The position numbers and the translations under genes are program-made. Shown here piece by piece: positions 1 through 6,757 of a stretch of DNA of 21,291 nucleotides (the first letter of the stretch is position 1; every line of letters starts with the position of its first letter). The notes below the pieces were generated by a model, which saw nothing but the letters and a program-made list of their open reading frames with translations, did not search any database and was not told the DNA's origin. Source of the stretch: Rhodoferax sp. UBA5149 (GTDB taxonomy: Bacteria > Pseudomonadota > Gammaproteobacteria > Burkholderiales > Burkholderiaceae_C); contig NZ_DHXT01000161.1 in the NCBI RefSeq assembly GCF_002413825.1, positions 42,528 to 63,818 on the forward strand. Reading direction: 5' to 3'.

Positions 1-711
<711 letters not shown>

Positions 712-754
712 GCCGGTATCCCCTGACTTTTGCCTTAACCGGTCTGGAGAAGCC

Positions 755-1396
755 ATGAACGCAAGCTCGAAATTGTCCGCTCTGCAGGTGATGCAGGACG
801 CCCCGGTGATTCCGGTCATTGTGCTGAACGACATCGCCCATGCCGTGCCGATGGCGCGCGCCCTGGTGGCCGGCGGCATCCGCATGCTGGAAGTGACGCT
901 GCGCACACCGCAGGCGCTGGCTTGCATCGAAGCCATTGCGCGGGAGGTGCCGCAGGCGGTGGTGGGCGCCGGCACCGTGCGCAGCCGGGCCGATGCGCAA
1001 GCGGCGGCCATGGCGGGGGCCCGTTTTGCCGTCAGCCCCGGCTACACCTCGGCCGTGGGCCAGGCGTGCCGGGATGCCGGGCTGGCGCTGTTGCCCGGCG
1101 TCGCCACCGGCAGCGAGATCATGATGGCGCGCGAGGATGGCTTGACCGAGCTGAAATTCTTCCCCGCCATGCAGGCCGGTGGCCCGGCCATGCTCAAGGC
1201 CTGGAGCGGCCCATTTTTTGATGTGGAGTTTTGCCCGACTGGCGGTGTCACCCTGCACAACGCACCCGAATTTCTGGCGCTGCCCAATGTGGTGTGCGTC
1301 GGTGGCTCGTGGCTGGTGCCCGCGGACGCCCTGGCGCAAGGCGACTGGGCGCGCATCACGCAGCTCGCGCGCGATACCCATCATTTAAGGAAATAA
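755..1396 (+). CDS. eda: KDPG aldolase (2-dehydro-3-deoxyphosphogluconate aldolase)
   Basis: Eda is a cytoplasmic class I aldolase that splits KDPG into pyruvate and glyceraldehyde-3-phosphate, completing the Entner-Doudoroff pathway begun by the upstream Edd. The protein has 213 residues, the normal length for this TIM-barrel family. It lines up with E. coli Eda with an offset of one: the general base is Glu46 (in LEVTLRT), Arg50 follows in the same motif, and the Schiff-base lysine is Lys134 (in LKFFPA). The phosphate-binding segments FCPTGG and GGSWLVP are also present. The ATG at 755 has a good Shine-Dalgarno sequence (GGAG in TCTGGAGAAGCC). It is probably co-transcribed with edd, since only 43 bp separate them. 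Downstream lies a hairpin-forming repeat and then the convergent gloA gene. Confidence 0.97.
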   Translation: MNASSKLSALQVMQDAPVIPVIVLNDIAHAVPMARALVAGGIRMLEVTLRTPQALACIEAIAREVPQAVVGAGTVRSRADAQAAAMAGARFAVSPGYTSAVGQACRDAGLALLPGVATGSEIMMAREDGLTELKFFPAMQAGGPAMLKAWSGPFFDVEFCPTGGVTLHNAPEFLALPNVVCVGGSWLVPADALAQGDWARITQLARDTHHLRK

Positions 1397-1410
1397 GGCC
1401 TGCAGCCCTC

Positions 1411-1470
1411 GTGCTCTATGCGCGAGCAGCTATTAAAACTGTAGCTGCTCGCGGTCGCGGCGCGGGCGGC
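1411..1470. repeat. GCTAT-type intergenic repeat with 11-bp hairpin
   Basis: A perfect inverted repeat, GCGAGCAGCTA at 1422-1432 and TAGCTGCTCGC at 1442-1452, with a 9-base loop, sits between the convergent ends of eda and gloA. It contains the GCTATTAAAA core seen again at 7929, 10327 and 11967 in this window. The position suggests a transcription barrier, but no T-tract follows on either strand, so it is not a classical Rho-independent terminator. Confidence 0.7.
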
Positions 1471-1487
1471 AGGCCGGCGCCCGGTGC

Positions 1488-1874
1488 CTACTCGGCGCGC
1501 TGAATCAGCTCGATCTTGTAGCCATCCGGGTCGCTCACAAAGGCTATCACGGTGCTGCCGCCCTTGACCGGTCCGGCCTCGCGCGTCACGTTGCCGCCCG
1601 CTGCCCTGATTTTTTCGCAGGCGGCATGGACGTCAGGCACACCCAGCGCCACGTGACCGTAGGCGGTGCCGATTTCGTAACTGTCGACGCCGTGGTTGTA
1701 GGTCAGTTCGATCTCGGCCTGCTCCGGGTTCTTGCCATAGCCGACGAAGGCCAGTGAATACTTGTACTGCGGATTTTCCGAGGTGCGCAGCAGTTGCATG
1801 CCCAGCACCTGGGTGTAGAAATCGATCGAGCGTTGAAGGTTGCCAACGCGCAGCATGGTGTGAAGAAATCTCAT
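1488..1874 (-). CDS. gloA: Lactoylglutathione lyase (glyoxalase I)
   Basis: GloA isomerises the hemithioacetal of methylglyoxal and glutathione to S-lactoylglutathione, the first step of methylglyoxal detoxification in the cytoplasm. The 128 residues form two beta-alpha-beta-beta-beta modules. All four metal ligands are where E. coli GloA has them: His5, Glu56, His74 and Glu122. The short length and lack of inserted loops fit the Ni2+/Co2+-activated bacterial class rather than the Zn class. Its ATG overlaps the stop of the upstream thioesterase gene by four bases (ATGA at 1874-1871), implying translational coupling in a two-gene operon. The 3' end faces eda. Methylglyoxal arises from triose phosphates, so proximity to Entner-Doudoroff genes is plausible but proves nothing. 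Confidence 0.96.
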   Translation of the reverse strand: MRFLHTMLRVGNLQRSIDFYTQVLGMQLLRTSENPQYKYSLAFVGYGKNPEQAEIELTYNHGVDSYEIGTAYGHVALGVPDVHAACEKIRAAGGNVTREAGPVKGGSTVIAFVSDPDGYKIELIQRAE

Positions 1875-2422
1875 GTCGTCGATTGTGGCGCAAGTTCAAA
1901 CACCAAACAGGTGGTGGTGGCATGCGCATAGAGCGTGCCGTCCGGCCCGACCAGGCGCGCCTCCGCGGTGGCCAGTTGCCGCCCGCAGTGGATGACTTTG
2001 CCTTCGGCCCGCACGCGTGTCACCTTGGGCGTCAGGGCGCGCACGATGTTCACGCTTAACTCCGCCGTGGTATAGCCCTGGCCCGACTTCATGCGGGTGT
2101 GCACCGCGCAGCCCAGGGCCGAATCGAGCAGGGTGGCAAACCAGCCGCCATGGATGGTGCCCATCGGGTTCAGGTGGGCCGCGCCCGGCGTGCCCTGAAA
2201 CACGGCGTGGCCGTGCCCGGCTTCCACGATGGTGAAGTTCAGGGTTTGCGCCATCGGTGGATATGGCAGCTCGCCGCGCAGCATGGCCTGCATCATCTCC
2301 AGGCCGGTTTTACCGGCGCGCTGATCGGGGTGGGCAATGCCCGGTCCGCAACCCGCGTCCATCAGGGCGCGGACGGTTTGTTCCTGGGCGAGCCAGGCGT
2401 CGAGGTGATTGGTTTTGGTCAT
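1871..2422 (-). CDS. PaaI-family hotdog thioesterase
   Basis: This 183-residue protein belongs to the PaaI/YdiI-type acyl-CoA thioesterases of the 4HBT hotdog fold. It shows the family signature around residues 85-104: Asn85, the HGG turn at 91-93 and acidic Asp100 on the long helix, the residues that form the active site in this family. About 55 residues precede the hotdog core, longer than minimal PaaI, as in several beta-proteobacterial relatives. The substrate is probably an aromatic or medium-chain acyl-CoA but cannot be read from sequence. The ATG at 2422 has GGAG five bases upstream on the minus strand. It is the first gene of an operon with gloA and diverges from the marR gene 58 bp away, so the regulator bound there may control both directions. 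Confidence 0.88.
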   Translation of the reverse strand: MTKTNHLDAWLAQEQTVRALMDAGCGPGIAHPDQRAGKTGLEMMQAMLRGELPYPPMAQTLNFTIVEAGHGHAVFQGTPGAAHLNPMGTIHGGWFATLLDSALGCAVHTRMKSGQGYTTAELSVNIVRALTPKVTRVRAEGKVIHCGRQLATAEARLVGPDGTLYAHATTTCLVFELAPQSTT

Positions 2423-2432
2423 GAGGACTCCA

Positions 2433-2458
2433 GTTGTCTATAAATTTGTATATGCAAC
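2433..2458. promoter_or_regulatory. Imperfect inverted repeat, possible second MarR-type operator
   Basis: GTTGTCTATA (2433-2442) and TATATGCAAC (2449-2458) form 10-base arms matching at 8 positions. The element lies between the thioesterase start and the perfect palindrome at 2460-2473. It overlaps the proposed -35 of marR and a possible -10 (TATACA, minus strand, 2452-2447) of the thioesterase operon. The imperfect symmetry and AT-rich context make chance a real alternative. Confidence 0.35.
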
Positions 2459-2473
2459 AATTGTAGCTACAAT
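2446..2473 (+). promoter_or_regulatory. Predicted sigma70 promoter of the marR operon
   Basis: A -35 box TTGTAT (2446-2451), a 16-bp spacer and a -10 box TACAAT (2468-2473) precede the marR ATG at 2481 by only seven bases. Transcription would start at about 2480-2482, at or next to the start codon. There is no Shine-Dalgarno sequence in between, so the mRNA is predicted to be leaderless or nearly so. Confidence 0.55.
2460..2473. promoter_or_regulatory. Perfect 14-bp palindrome, probable MarR operator
   Basis: ATTGTAGCTACAAT is a perfect inverted repeat whose right end coincides with the -10 box of the marR promoter. MarR-family dimers typically bind AT-rich palindromes of this size in the intergenic region next to their own gene. 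Binding here would block RNA polymerase and so autorepress the marR-MFS-MATE operon; it could also affect the divergent thioesterase-gloA operon. Confidence 0.65.
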
Positions 2474-2480
2474 ATAAATC

Positions 2481-2963
2481 ATGAACACCCGCCTGCTTTC
2501 CCCGCCGATGGTTGCCGCGACGAAGTTGCAGGGCTGTACCAATCTCAAGTTGCGCCAGTTGACGCGGCGCATCACGCAGCACTACGACGCGGAGCTGGCG
2601 CAGGCCGGGCTCAAAACCACCCAGTATTCGCTCTTGTCCTACGTGCTCAAACTGGGGCCGATCCGGCCCGGCGATCTGGCGCAGGCCATGAAAATGGACG
2701 CCTCCACGTTGACGCGCAATCTCAAGCCCTTGCTGGTCGCCGCCTGGGTTCAACTGGCCGAAGGGGCGGACGGGCGCAGCCGCCTGATCACCATCACCGA
2801 TGCCGGCCGCGACAAGCGCCAGGAGGCGCAACGGCACTGGAAAGCCGCGCAGACCGGTCTCAACCGCCTGCTCGGCCTGCCGCGTGTGCTGGCGTTGCAT
2901 GCCCTCATGGATGAATCACTGGAATTATTGGCGGACCCCAGCAAGGAACAGAACCATGAATAA
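2481..2963 (+). CDS. MarR-family transcriptional regulator
   Basis: This 160-residue protein has the MarR winged-helix fold. The dimerisation helices are at the two ends, the recognition helix-turn-helix runs at about residues 62-85 (LAQAMKMDASTLTRNLKPLL), and the wing carries the family motif DGRSRLITITDAG at residues 97-109. MarR proteins are dimeric, ligand-responsive repressors that bind palindromes near their own promoters; the palindrome at 2460-2473 is the obvious candidate. The ATG at 2481 has no Shine-Dalgarno sequence, but a promoter is placed for a leaderless transcript. The stop (2961-2963) overlaps the start of the MFS gene by eight bases, so regulator and transporter are made from one message. 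The ligand is unknown; toxic aromatic or acidic compounds exported by the next gene are the natural guess. Confidence 0.92.
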   Translation: MNTRLLSPPMVAATKLQGCTNLKLRQLTRRITQHYDAELAQAGLKTTQYSLLSYVLKLGPIRPGDLAQAMKMDASTLTRNLKPLLVAAWVQLAEGADGRSRLITITDAGRDKRQEAQRHWKAAQTGLNRLLGLPRVLALHALMDESLELLADPSKEQNHE

Positions 2964-4200
2964 GCCGAGCGTGTCCAAACATCGTTCCGTGGCGGTCTGG
3001 CTGGTGTTGCTGGCCGCCGCCGGCACCTTTGCCCTGACCATGGGCGTGCGCCAGACCATGGGCCTGTTCCTGTCGGCCCTCAACACCTCGACTGCACTCG
3101 GCATTGGCAGCATCAGCCTGGCCTTCGCGTTTGGCCAGCTCTGGTGGGGGCTGACCCAGCCTTTTGCCGGCGCCGTGGCCGATCGCATTGGCACCGGGCG
3201 CGTGATCTTTTTTGGCGTGTTGCTGGTCGCCATTGGCACCTTCATCACGCCGCTGATGACGAGCACGGCCGGTCTGATCTTCGCCATCGGCATGCTGGCC
3301 GCGGGCGGCGCCGGCATGGCCGGTCCCTCGGTGCTGATGGCCGCCAGCACGCGCCTGGTGCCGCCTGAAAAGCGCGGGCTCGCCACCGGCATCGTCAATG
3401 CGGGCGGCTCCTTTGGCCAGTTCGCCATGGCGCCGATCGCCGTGGGGCTGACCGCCGCCGTCGGCTGGGCCAGCGCGATGCAGTGGCTCGGTGTGTTGAT
3501 CCTGCTCGCCTTGCCGGCGGTATGGGTGCTCAAGGGCAACTCGAACGCCTTGGCGGCGCAGGCGGCAGCGGCCTCGGGCAGCCAGGCGCTCAGTGCCCGC
3601 CAGGCCATCCGCCAGGCGCTGGCGACACCCAGCTACCGCTACCTGAGTCTGGGCTTTTTGGTGTGCGGGTTTCATGTCGCCTTTTTGGCCACGCACCTGC
3701 CCGGCGTGGTGGCCGCCTGTGGCTTGCCGCCCGCCATCGGTGGCTGGGCGCTGGCGATGATTGGTCTGTTCAACATTGTCGGTAGCCTGGCCATGGGTTG
3801 GGCGGTCGGTCGCTGGCGCATGAAGTCGCTGCTCGCGCTGGTGTACGCAACGCGCGGTCTGGCGGTGCTGGTCTTTCTGCTGGCGCCGAAAACGCCGGCC
3901 GTGATGCTGGTCTTTGCCGCCGTCATGGGCGTGACCTTTCTCTCCACCGTGCCGCCGACGGTGGGACTGGTTGCCAAAATGTTCGACACGGCCAATATGG
4001 CCATGCTGTTCGGCATCGTCATGCTGGCGCACCAGATCGGGGGCTTTTTCGGTGCCTTCCTTGGTGGCTACGTGTTCCAGGCGACCGGCAGCTACGACTG
4101 GGTCTGGTACATCGACATCGTGCTGGCCGCTGGTGCGGCGCTGGTGAATCTACCGATCCGCGAAGTGCGCCTGTCGCGCGTCGCGAAGGCGGCCGCTTGA
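2956..4200 (+). CDS. MFS transporter, probable drug or organic-anion exporter
   Basis: The 414-residue protein is a 12-helix major facilitator superfamily permease of the inner membrane. Visible signs are two six-helix halves joined by a cytoplasmic, Ala-rich loop around residue 200, GADRIGTGR-type residues after helix 2 (AVADRIGTGR, motif A position), and a PEKRGLATGIVNAGGS segment after helix 4. The pattern is closest to monocarboxylate/oxalate-formate-type MFS proteins, but the substrate is not readable. The ATG at 2956 is chosen because it lies eight bases inside marR's end and has AAGGA upstream (2943-2947); the open frame extends further upstream only through marR. The TGA at 4198-4200 overlaps the TTG start of the MATE gene, making a three-gene operon. 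MarR control suggests induced export rather than nutrient uptake. Confidence 0.9.
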   Translation: MNKPSVSKHRSVAVWLVLLAAAGTFALTMGVRQTMGLFLSALNTSTALGIGSISLAFAFGQLWWGLTQPFAGAVADRIGTGRVIFFGVLLVAIGTFITPLMTSTAGLIFAIGMLAAGGAGMAGPSVLMAASTRLVPPEKRGLATGIVNAGGSFGQFAMAPIAVGLTAAVGWASAMQWLGVLILLALPAVWVLKGNSNALAAQAAAASGSQALSARQAIRQALATPSYRYLSLGFLVCGFHVAFLATHLPGVVAACGLPPAIGGWALAMIGLFNIVGSLAMGWAVGRWRMKSLLALVYATRGLAVLVFLLAPKTPAVMLVFAAVMGVTFLSTVPPTVGLVAKMFDTANMAMLFGIVMLAHQIGGFFGAFLGGYVFQATGSYDWVWYIDIVLAAGAALVNLPIREVRLSRVAKAAA

Positions 4201-5550
4201 ACACCATTGACCCGCGCACGCGCCTGCTGCTGGAAGCGCCGATTGGCCGAACGCTGCTGCGCCTGGCCGCGCCCAACGTGCTGGTGATGGTCGCGCAGGC
4301 CGCCGCCGGCCTGATCGAAACCTACTTCGTGGGCAAGCTCGGTACCGATGCGCTGGCCGGAATGGCGCTGGTATTTCCGATCGTGATGCTGATGCAGATG
4401 GCCTCGGCCGGGGCGATGGGCGGCGGCATCGCCTCCTCGGTTGCGCGCGCGCTCGGGGCCGGGCGGCGCCAGGATGCTGACGCGCTGGTGCTGCTGTCCG
4501 GTGGGCGCTGGCTCTATGCGCAAATGGGGGGGCAGCGGCGCCTCGCTGGCGGCCGCCGTCACCTACTCCAATTGGGTCTTTGCGGGCGCGGTGCTGGTGT
4601 GGCTGTTCAACTCGCTGGCGTCGGTGATTCGCGGCACCGGCAATATGGCGGTGCCGGCCAAGGTGACCGTGCTGGGCGTGATGGCCCTGTTGCCCTTGTC
4701 GCCCTTGCTGATCTTCGGCTGGGGTCCGGTGCCCGCACTCGGCATAGCGGGCGGTGCCGTCGCGCTGCTGCTGTACTACCTGCTTGGCACGCTGGCGCTG
4801 GCAGTCTACCTATGGTCGGATCGCAGCCTGCTCAAGCCGTCGCTCAAGAACCTGAAGCTGCGCTGGCCCCTGTTTCGTGACATCTTGCGCATTGGGCTGA
4901 TCGGTGCGATCTCGACCGTGGCGACCAACCTCTCGATTGGCATCGCAACGGCGCTCGCCGGCGGTTTCGGGCCCGCGGCGATCGCGGGCTATGGCACGGC
5001 GTCGCGCCTGGAATATTTGCTGGTGCCGCTGGTGTTCGGCCTCGGCGCGCCGCTGGTCGCGATGGTCGGCACCTGCATGGGCGCCGGGCAGCGCGAACGC
5101 GCGCTGCGCGCGAGCTGGATCGGCGCGGCCATGGCTTTCGGGTTGGCCGAGGCGATCGGCCTCACCGCCGCGGCCTTCCCGCACGCCTGGCTTTCCCTGT
5201 TCGGCAGCGACCCCGCGATGCTTGAGACGGGCAGCCTGTACCTGCGCGCGGTGGGCCCGCTTTACGGTTTTTTTGGCGTCGGCCTGGTGCTGTATTTCGC
5301 GTCGCAGGGCGCCGGGCGTCTGCTGTGGCCTGTCGTCGGCAACATCGTGCGTCTCGCGGTGGCGGCCATCGGTGGTTGGCTCGCGATCCGTTGGGGCGGA
5401 GGACTGGCGCAGGTGTTCATGGCGCAGGGCGCCGCGATGGTGCTGTACGGCGTGGTGATCGCGGCCGCCATCGCGGGTGGCGCCTGGTTCGGTCGCGTCG
5501 GATGGCCGTGCCGTACCACCGCGCTGCTGCGCCGTATCCAGCCAGGTTGA
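4197..5550 (+). pseudogene. MATE-family efflux transporter, frameshifted
   Basis: MATE proteins export cationic drugs with Na+ or H+ as coupling ion. The 5' part, from a TTG start at 4197 that overlaps the MFS stop, encodes a typical N-terminus (AAPNVLV, GLIETYFVGKLGTDAL). The frame then leaves the family at a run of seven G (4526-4532). Removing one G joins it to the downstream frame, which reads MGGSGASLAAAVTYSN and continues through AGYGTASRLEYLLVPLVFG to the stop at 5550. As written, translation would run out of frame and stop at 4880 (about 227 residues). Repaired, the product would be 450 residues. In addition, about 19-20 residues that relatives carry between LGAGRRQDADALV and SGGRWLYAQMGG appear to be missing around 4491, which would delete most of a transmembrane helix. 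The first lesion alone could be a sequencing error or phase variation; the second points to real decay. Confidence 0.85.
4526..4532 (+). repeat. G7 homopolymer at the MATE frameshift
   Basis: Seven consecutive G residues, ATGGGGGGG starting at codon 4524, lie exactly where the reading frame switches. Six G would restore the full MATE frame. This is a classic slippage-prone tract, whether in replication, transcription or sequencing. Confidence 0.85.
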
Positions 5551-5569
5551 CCCCGCCTGAAATCGGCAT

Positions 5570-5596
5570 AAAAAGGGCTGATCTTGCGACCAGCCC
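5570..5596 (-). terminator. Rho-independent terminator, distal copy
   Basis: Read on the minus strand, a GGGCTG/CAGCCC stem (extendable by three pairs with one mismatch, tetraloop GCAA) is followed by five T. It is an exact 27-bp copy of the terminator 40 bp upstream in the direction of transcription (5610-5636). On the plus strand it has no T-tract, so it serves the minus-strand phasin transcript, not the MATE gene that ends at 5550. Confidence 0.8.
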
Positions 5597-5606
5597 CATT
5601 GACCAT

Positions 5607-5636
5607 AAAAAAAAGGGCTGATCTTGCGACCAGCCC
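5607..5636 (-). terminator. Rho-independent terminator of the phasin gene, proximal copy
   Basis: On the minus strand the hairpin GGGCTG...CAGCCC (5636-5631 with 5620-5615) is followed by eight T (5614-5607), a strong intrinsic terminator. It lies about 180 bp after the phasin stop. The 27 bp at 5610-5636 are repeated exactly at 5570-5596, giving a tandem back-up terminator. Confidence 0.88.
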
Positions 5637-5815
5637 TATTAAGGGATCCCTGAACCTGAAGGTTTCGAAAGGACCCGAGGAGACAACCTGTAGAAACTAT
5701 TCGTTTCTCAAAAATCTTGCTTGGGTGAAGTATCTCAGGGTTTCCCCTGATTGCATAGACGCAAAGCTCCAAAAAAGCAATTTGTCTACAATTTTCGTCA
5801 CACCAGCGACAGCAC
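5637..5815 (-). other. Long structured 3' untranslated region of the phasin transcript
   Basis: This 179-bp stretch lies between the phasin stop and its terminator and has no credible gene. On the minus strand it can form TCAGGG-GAAA-CCCTGA, a six-pair stem with a GNRA tetraloop (5750-5735). It also has AGAAAC-GAATA-GTTTCT (5708-5692) and a short AACC-TTCA-GGTT (5664-5653). A stable 3' UTR or a 3'-derived small RNA is possible. I see no convincing internal promoter. Confidence 0.45.
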
Positions 5816-6358
5816 TTAACGCTTTTTGGCGACTGGCTTGGCGGCGTCCACAGCGGAAGCGGCGACTGCGTTGAAATTGGATTCAGCAGCATCGGTCGCC
5901 TGCTTGACCGCTTTTTGCACCGATTCCAGAGCGTTGTTGGCAGCAACCACGGCGCTCTTCATCACGGCAACAGCGGTCTCGGAACCGGCCGGTGCGTTCT
6001 TGGCGGCGGTGTCCACCAGGCCCATGAATTTCTTCTGTGCTTCAGCGGTCTGGCCTTCAAAGGTCTTGCTCAACTCAGCCGTGGAGCTGGAAGCGATGTC
6101 ATACAGATGACGGCTGTAAGCAGCGGTCTTTTCAGCCAGAGGCTGGAGCAGGCTGGATTGCAGGGCCATCAATTCTTGTGCGTCTTTCACGCTCAGCATG
6201 GCTTTGGCGTGCTCGCCGGTCTCAGCCAGAGCGGCTTTGGAAGCGGTCAGATTGAGTTCAACAATCTTTTCAACGCCTTCGAAAGCTTTGGAAGTCAGAC
6301 CCAGCAGGGTTTCGATGCTTGCTTTTTGCGAAGCCATGACTTGTTCGACGGTCAACAT
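5816..6358 (-). CDS. phaP: Phasin (PHA granule-associated protein)
   Basis: Phasins coat polyhydroxyalkanoate granules and control their number and size. The 180-residue protein is almost entirely amphipathic helix, rich in Ala, Lys, Glu and Val, without signal peptide or membrane segment. It matches the beta-proteobacterial PhaP pattern: an N-terminal MLTVEQVMASQKASIETLLGL-like start, a central FEGVEKIVELNL segment, and an Ala/Lys-rich tail ending PVAKKR. The ATG at 6358 is chosen because GGAG lies eight bases upstream; a further in-frame ATG at 6388 adds ten residues atypical of phasins and has no comparable ribosome site. The gene is monocistronic, with its own promoter and tandem terminators. 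Regulation by a PhaR-type repressor is suggested by two TGC-rich dyads around the promoter. No other pha gene lies in the window. Confidence 0.92.
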   Translation of the reverse strand: MLTVEQVMASQKASIETLLGLTSKAFEGVEKIVELNLTASKAALAETGEHAKAMLSVKDAQELMALQSSLLQPLAEKTAAYSRHLYDIASSSTAELSKTFEGQTAEAQKKFMGLVDTAAKNAPAGSETAVAVMKSAVVAANNALESVQKAVKQATDAAESNFNAVAASAVDAAKPVAKKR

Positions 6359-6421
6359 ATTAATTTCTCCAGTATGAGTGAGGTACACAAAGTATCTGCG
6401 CTAAAACCTAGCCTCCGCTTA

Positions 6422-6437
6422 TGTTGCAGTGCAGCAT
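6422..6437. promoter_or_regulatory. TGC-rich dyad, PhaR-like operator (downstream copy)
   Basis: TGTTGCAGTGCAGCAT contains 7-base arms TGTTGCA and TGCAGCA around one central base, with one mismatch. It covers the predicted transcription start of the phasin gene (about 6438 and downstream on the minus strand). A near-identical copy, differing in one of 16 bases, lies 59 bp away at 6481. TGC-rich dyads are reported for PhaR, which represses phasin genes until PHA granules titrate it; assignment here is inference. Confidence 0.6.
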
Positions 6438-6444
6438 GGCTTTA

Positions 6445-6472
6445 ATTATAGGGAGATCGCCAAGTCATGCAA
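6445..6472 (-). promoter_or_regulatory. Predicted sigma70 promoter of the phasin gene
   Basis: On the minus strand a -35 TTGCAT (6472-6467), a 16-bp spacer and a consensus -10 TATAAT (6450-6445) predict a start near 6438 and a leader of about 80 nt. This is the strongest promoter-like sequence in the window and is framed by two nearly identical dyads. Confidence 0.75.
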
Positions 6473-6480
6473 GTGGTTTT

Positions 6481-6496
6481 TGTTGCAATGCAGCAT
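6481..6496. promoter_or_regulatory. TGC-rich dyad, PhaR-like operator (upstream copy)
   Basis: TGTTGCAATGCAGCAT repeats the 6422-6437 element with a single base change, in the same orientation. It lies just upstream of the phasin -35 box, so the pair brackets the promoter. This arrangement would suit cooperative repression or looping. Confidence 0.55.
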
Positions 6497-6562
6497 ATTA
6501 GACGCCAGGTTCTAGAAACCTCGGTTTTCCCCGTTCGACACAATATCGACATAAAGGCTTTT

Positions 6563-6697
6563 GACTCGGATGACTTCGCCTTGACCGTGCCCACGGTTCA
6601 GTTGAGTGAGGCCCCCTGTGCCAGCGACGGCGAACTGGCGCTGGTGCACAGCTCGGCCTACGTGGCGTCTCTTGTTGCCGCCAATCTGGCAGGCTGT
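6563..6697 (+). pseudogene. Possible remnant of a histone-deacetylase-like gene
   Basis: Between the phasin promoter and the thioesterase gene an open frame encodes VQLSEAPCASDGELALVHSS followed by AYVASLV. This resembles the segment near the N-terminus of bacterial histone-deacetylase-like (acetoin-utilisation-type) hydrolases, where ASDGELALVH..AYV is typical. Neither the upstream HRFPM-type segment nor any of the catalytic His/Asp motifs is present, and the match ends after about 45 residues. The frame happens to run into the next gene without a stop. I read it as a leftover of a deleted gene; chance resemblance cannot be excluded from sequence alone. Confidence 0.4.
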
Positions 6698-6757
6698 GGC
6701 GGTCTGATCGAGGCCCGGCGAAAGCCGACTGCGGGCGCACTGGCAAAATCAGGCCCC

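Noticed and set aside
6424..6466. Plus-strand promoter TTGCAG-N18-TATAGG opposite the phasin promoter
   Set aside because: It largely mirrors the symmetric phasin promoter sequence and would lead only into a gene remnant; spacing and boxes are mediocre.
6467..6757. N-terminal extension of 97 residues on the 4HBT thioesterase, from ATG 6467
   Set aside because: The family is normally about 140-150 residues and the extension is unrelated to it. The ATG overlaps the minus-strand phasin promoter. I keep 6758 as the start and treat part of the extension as a gene remnant.
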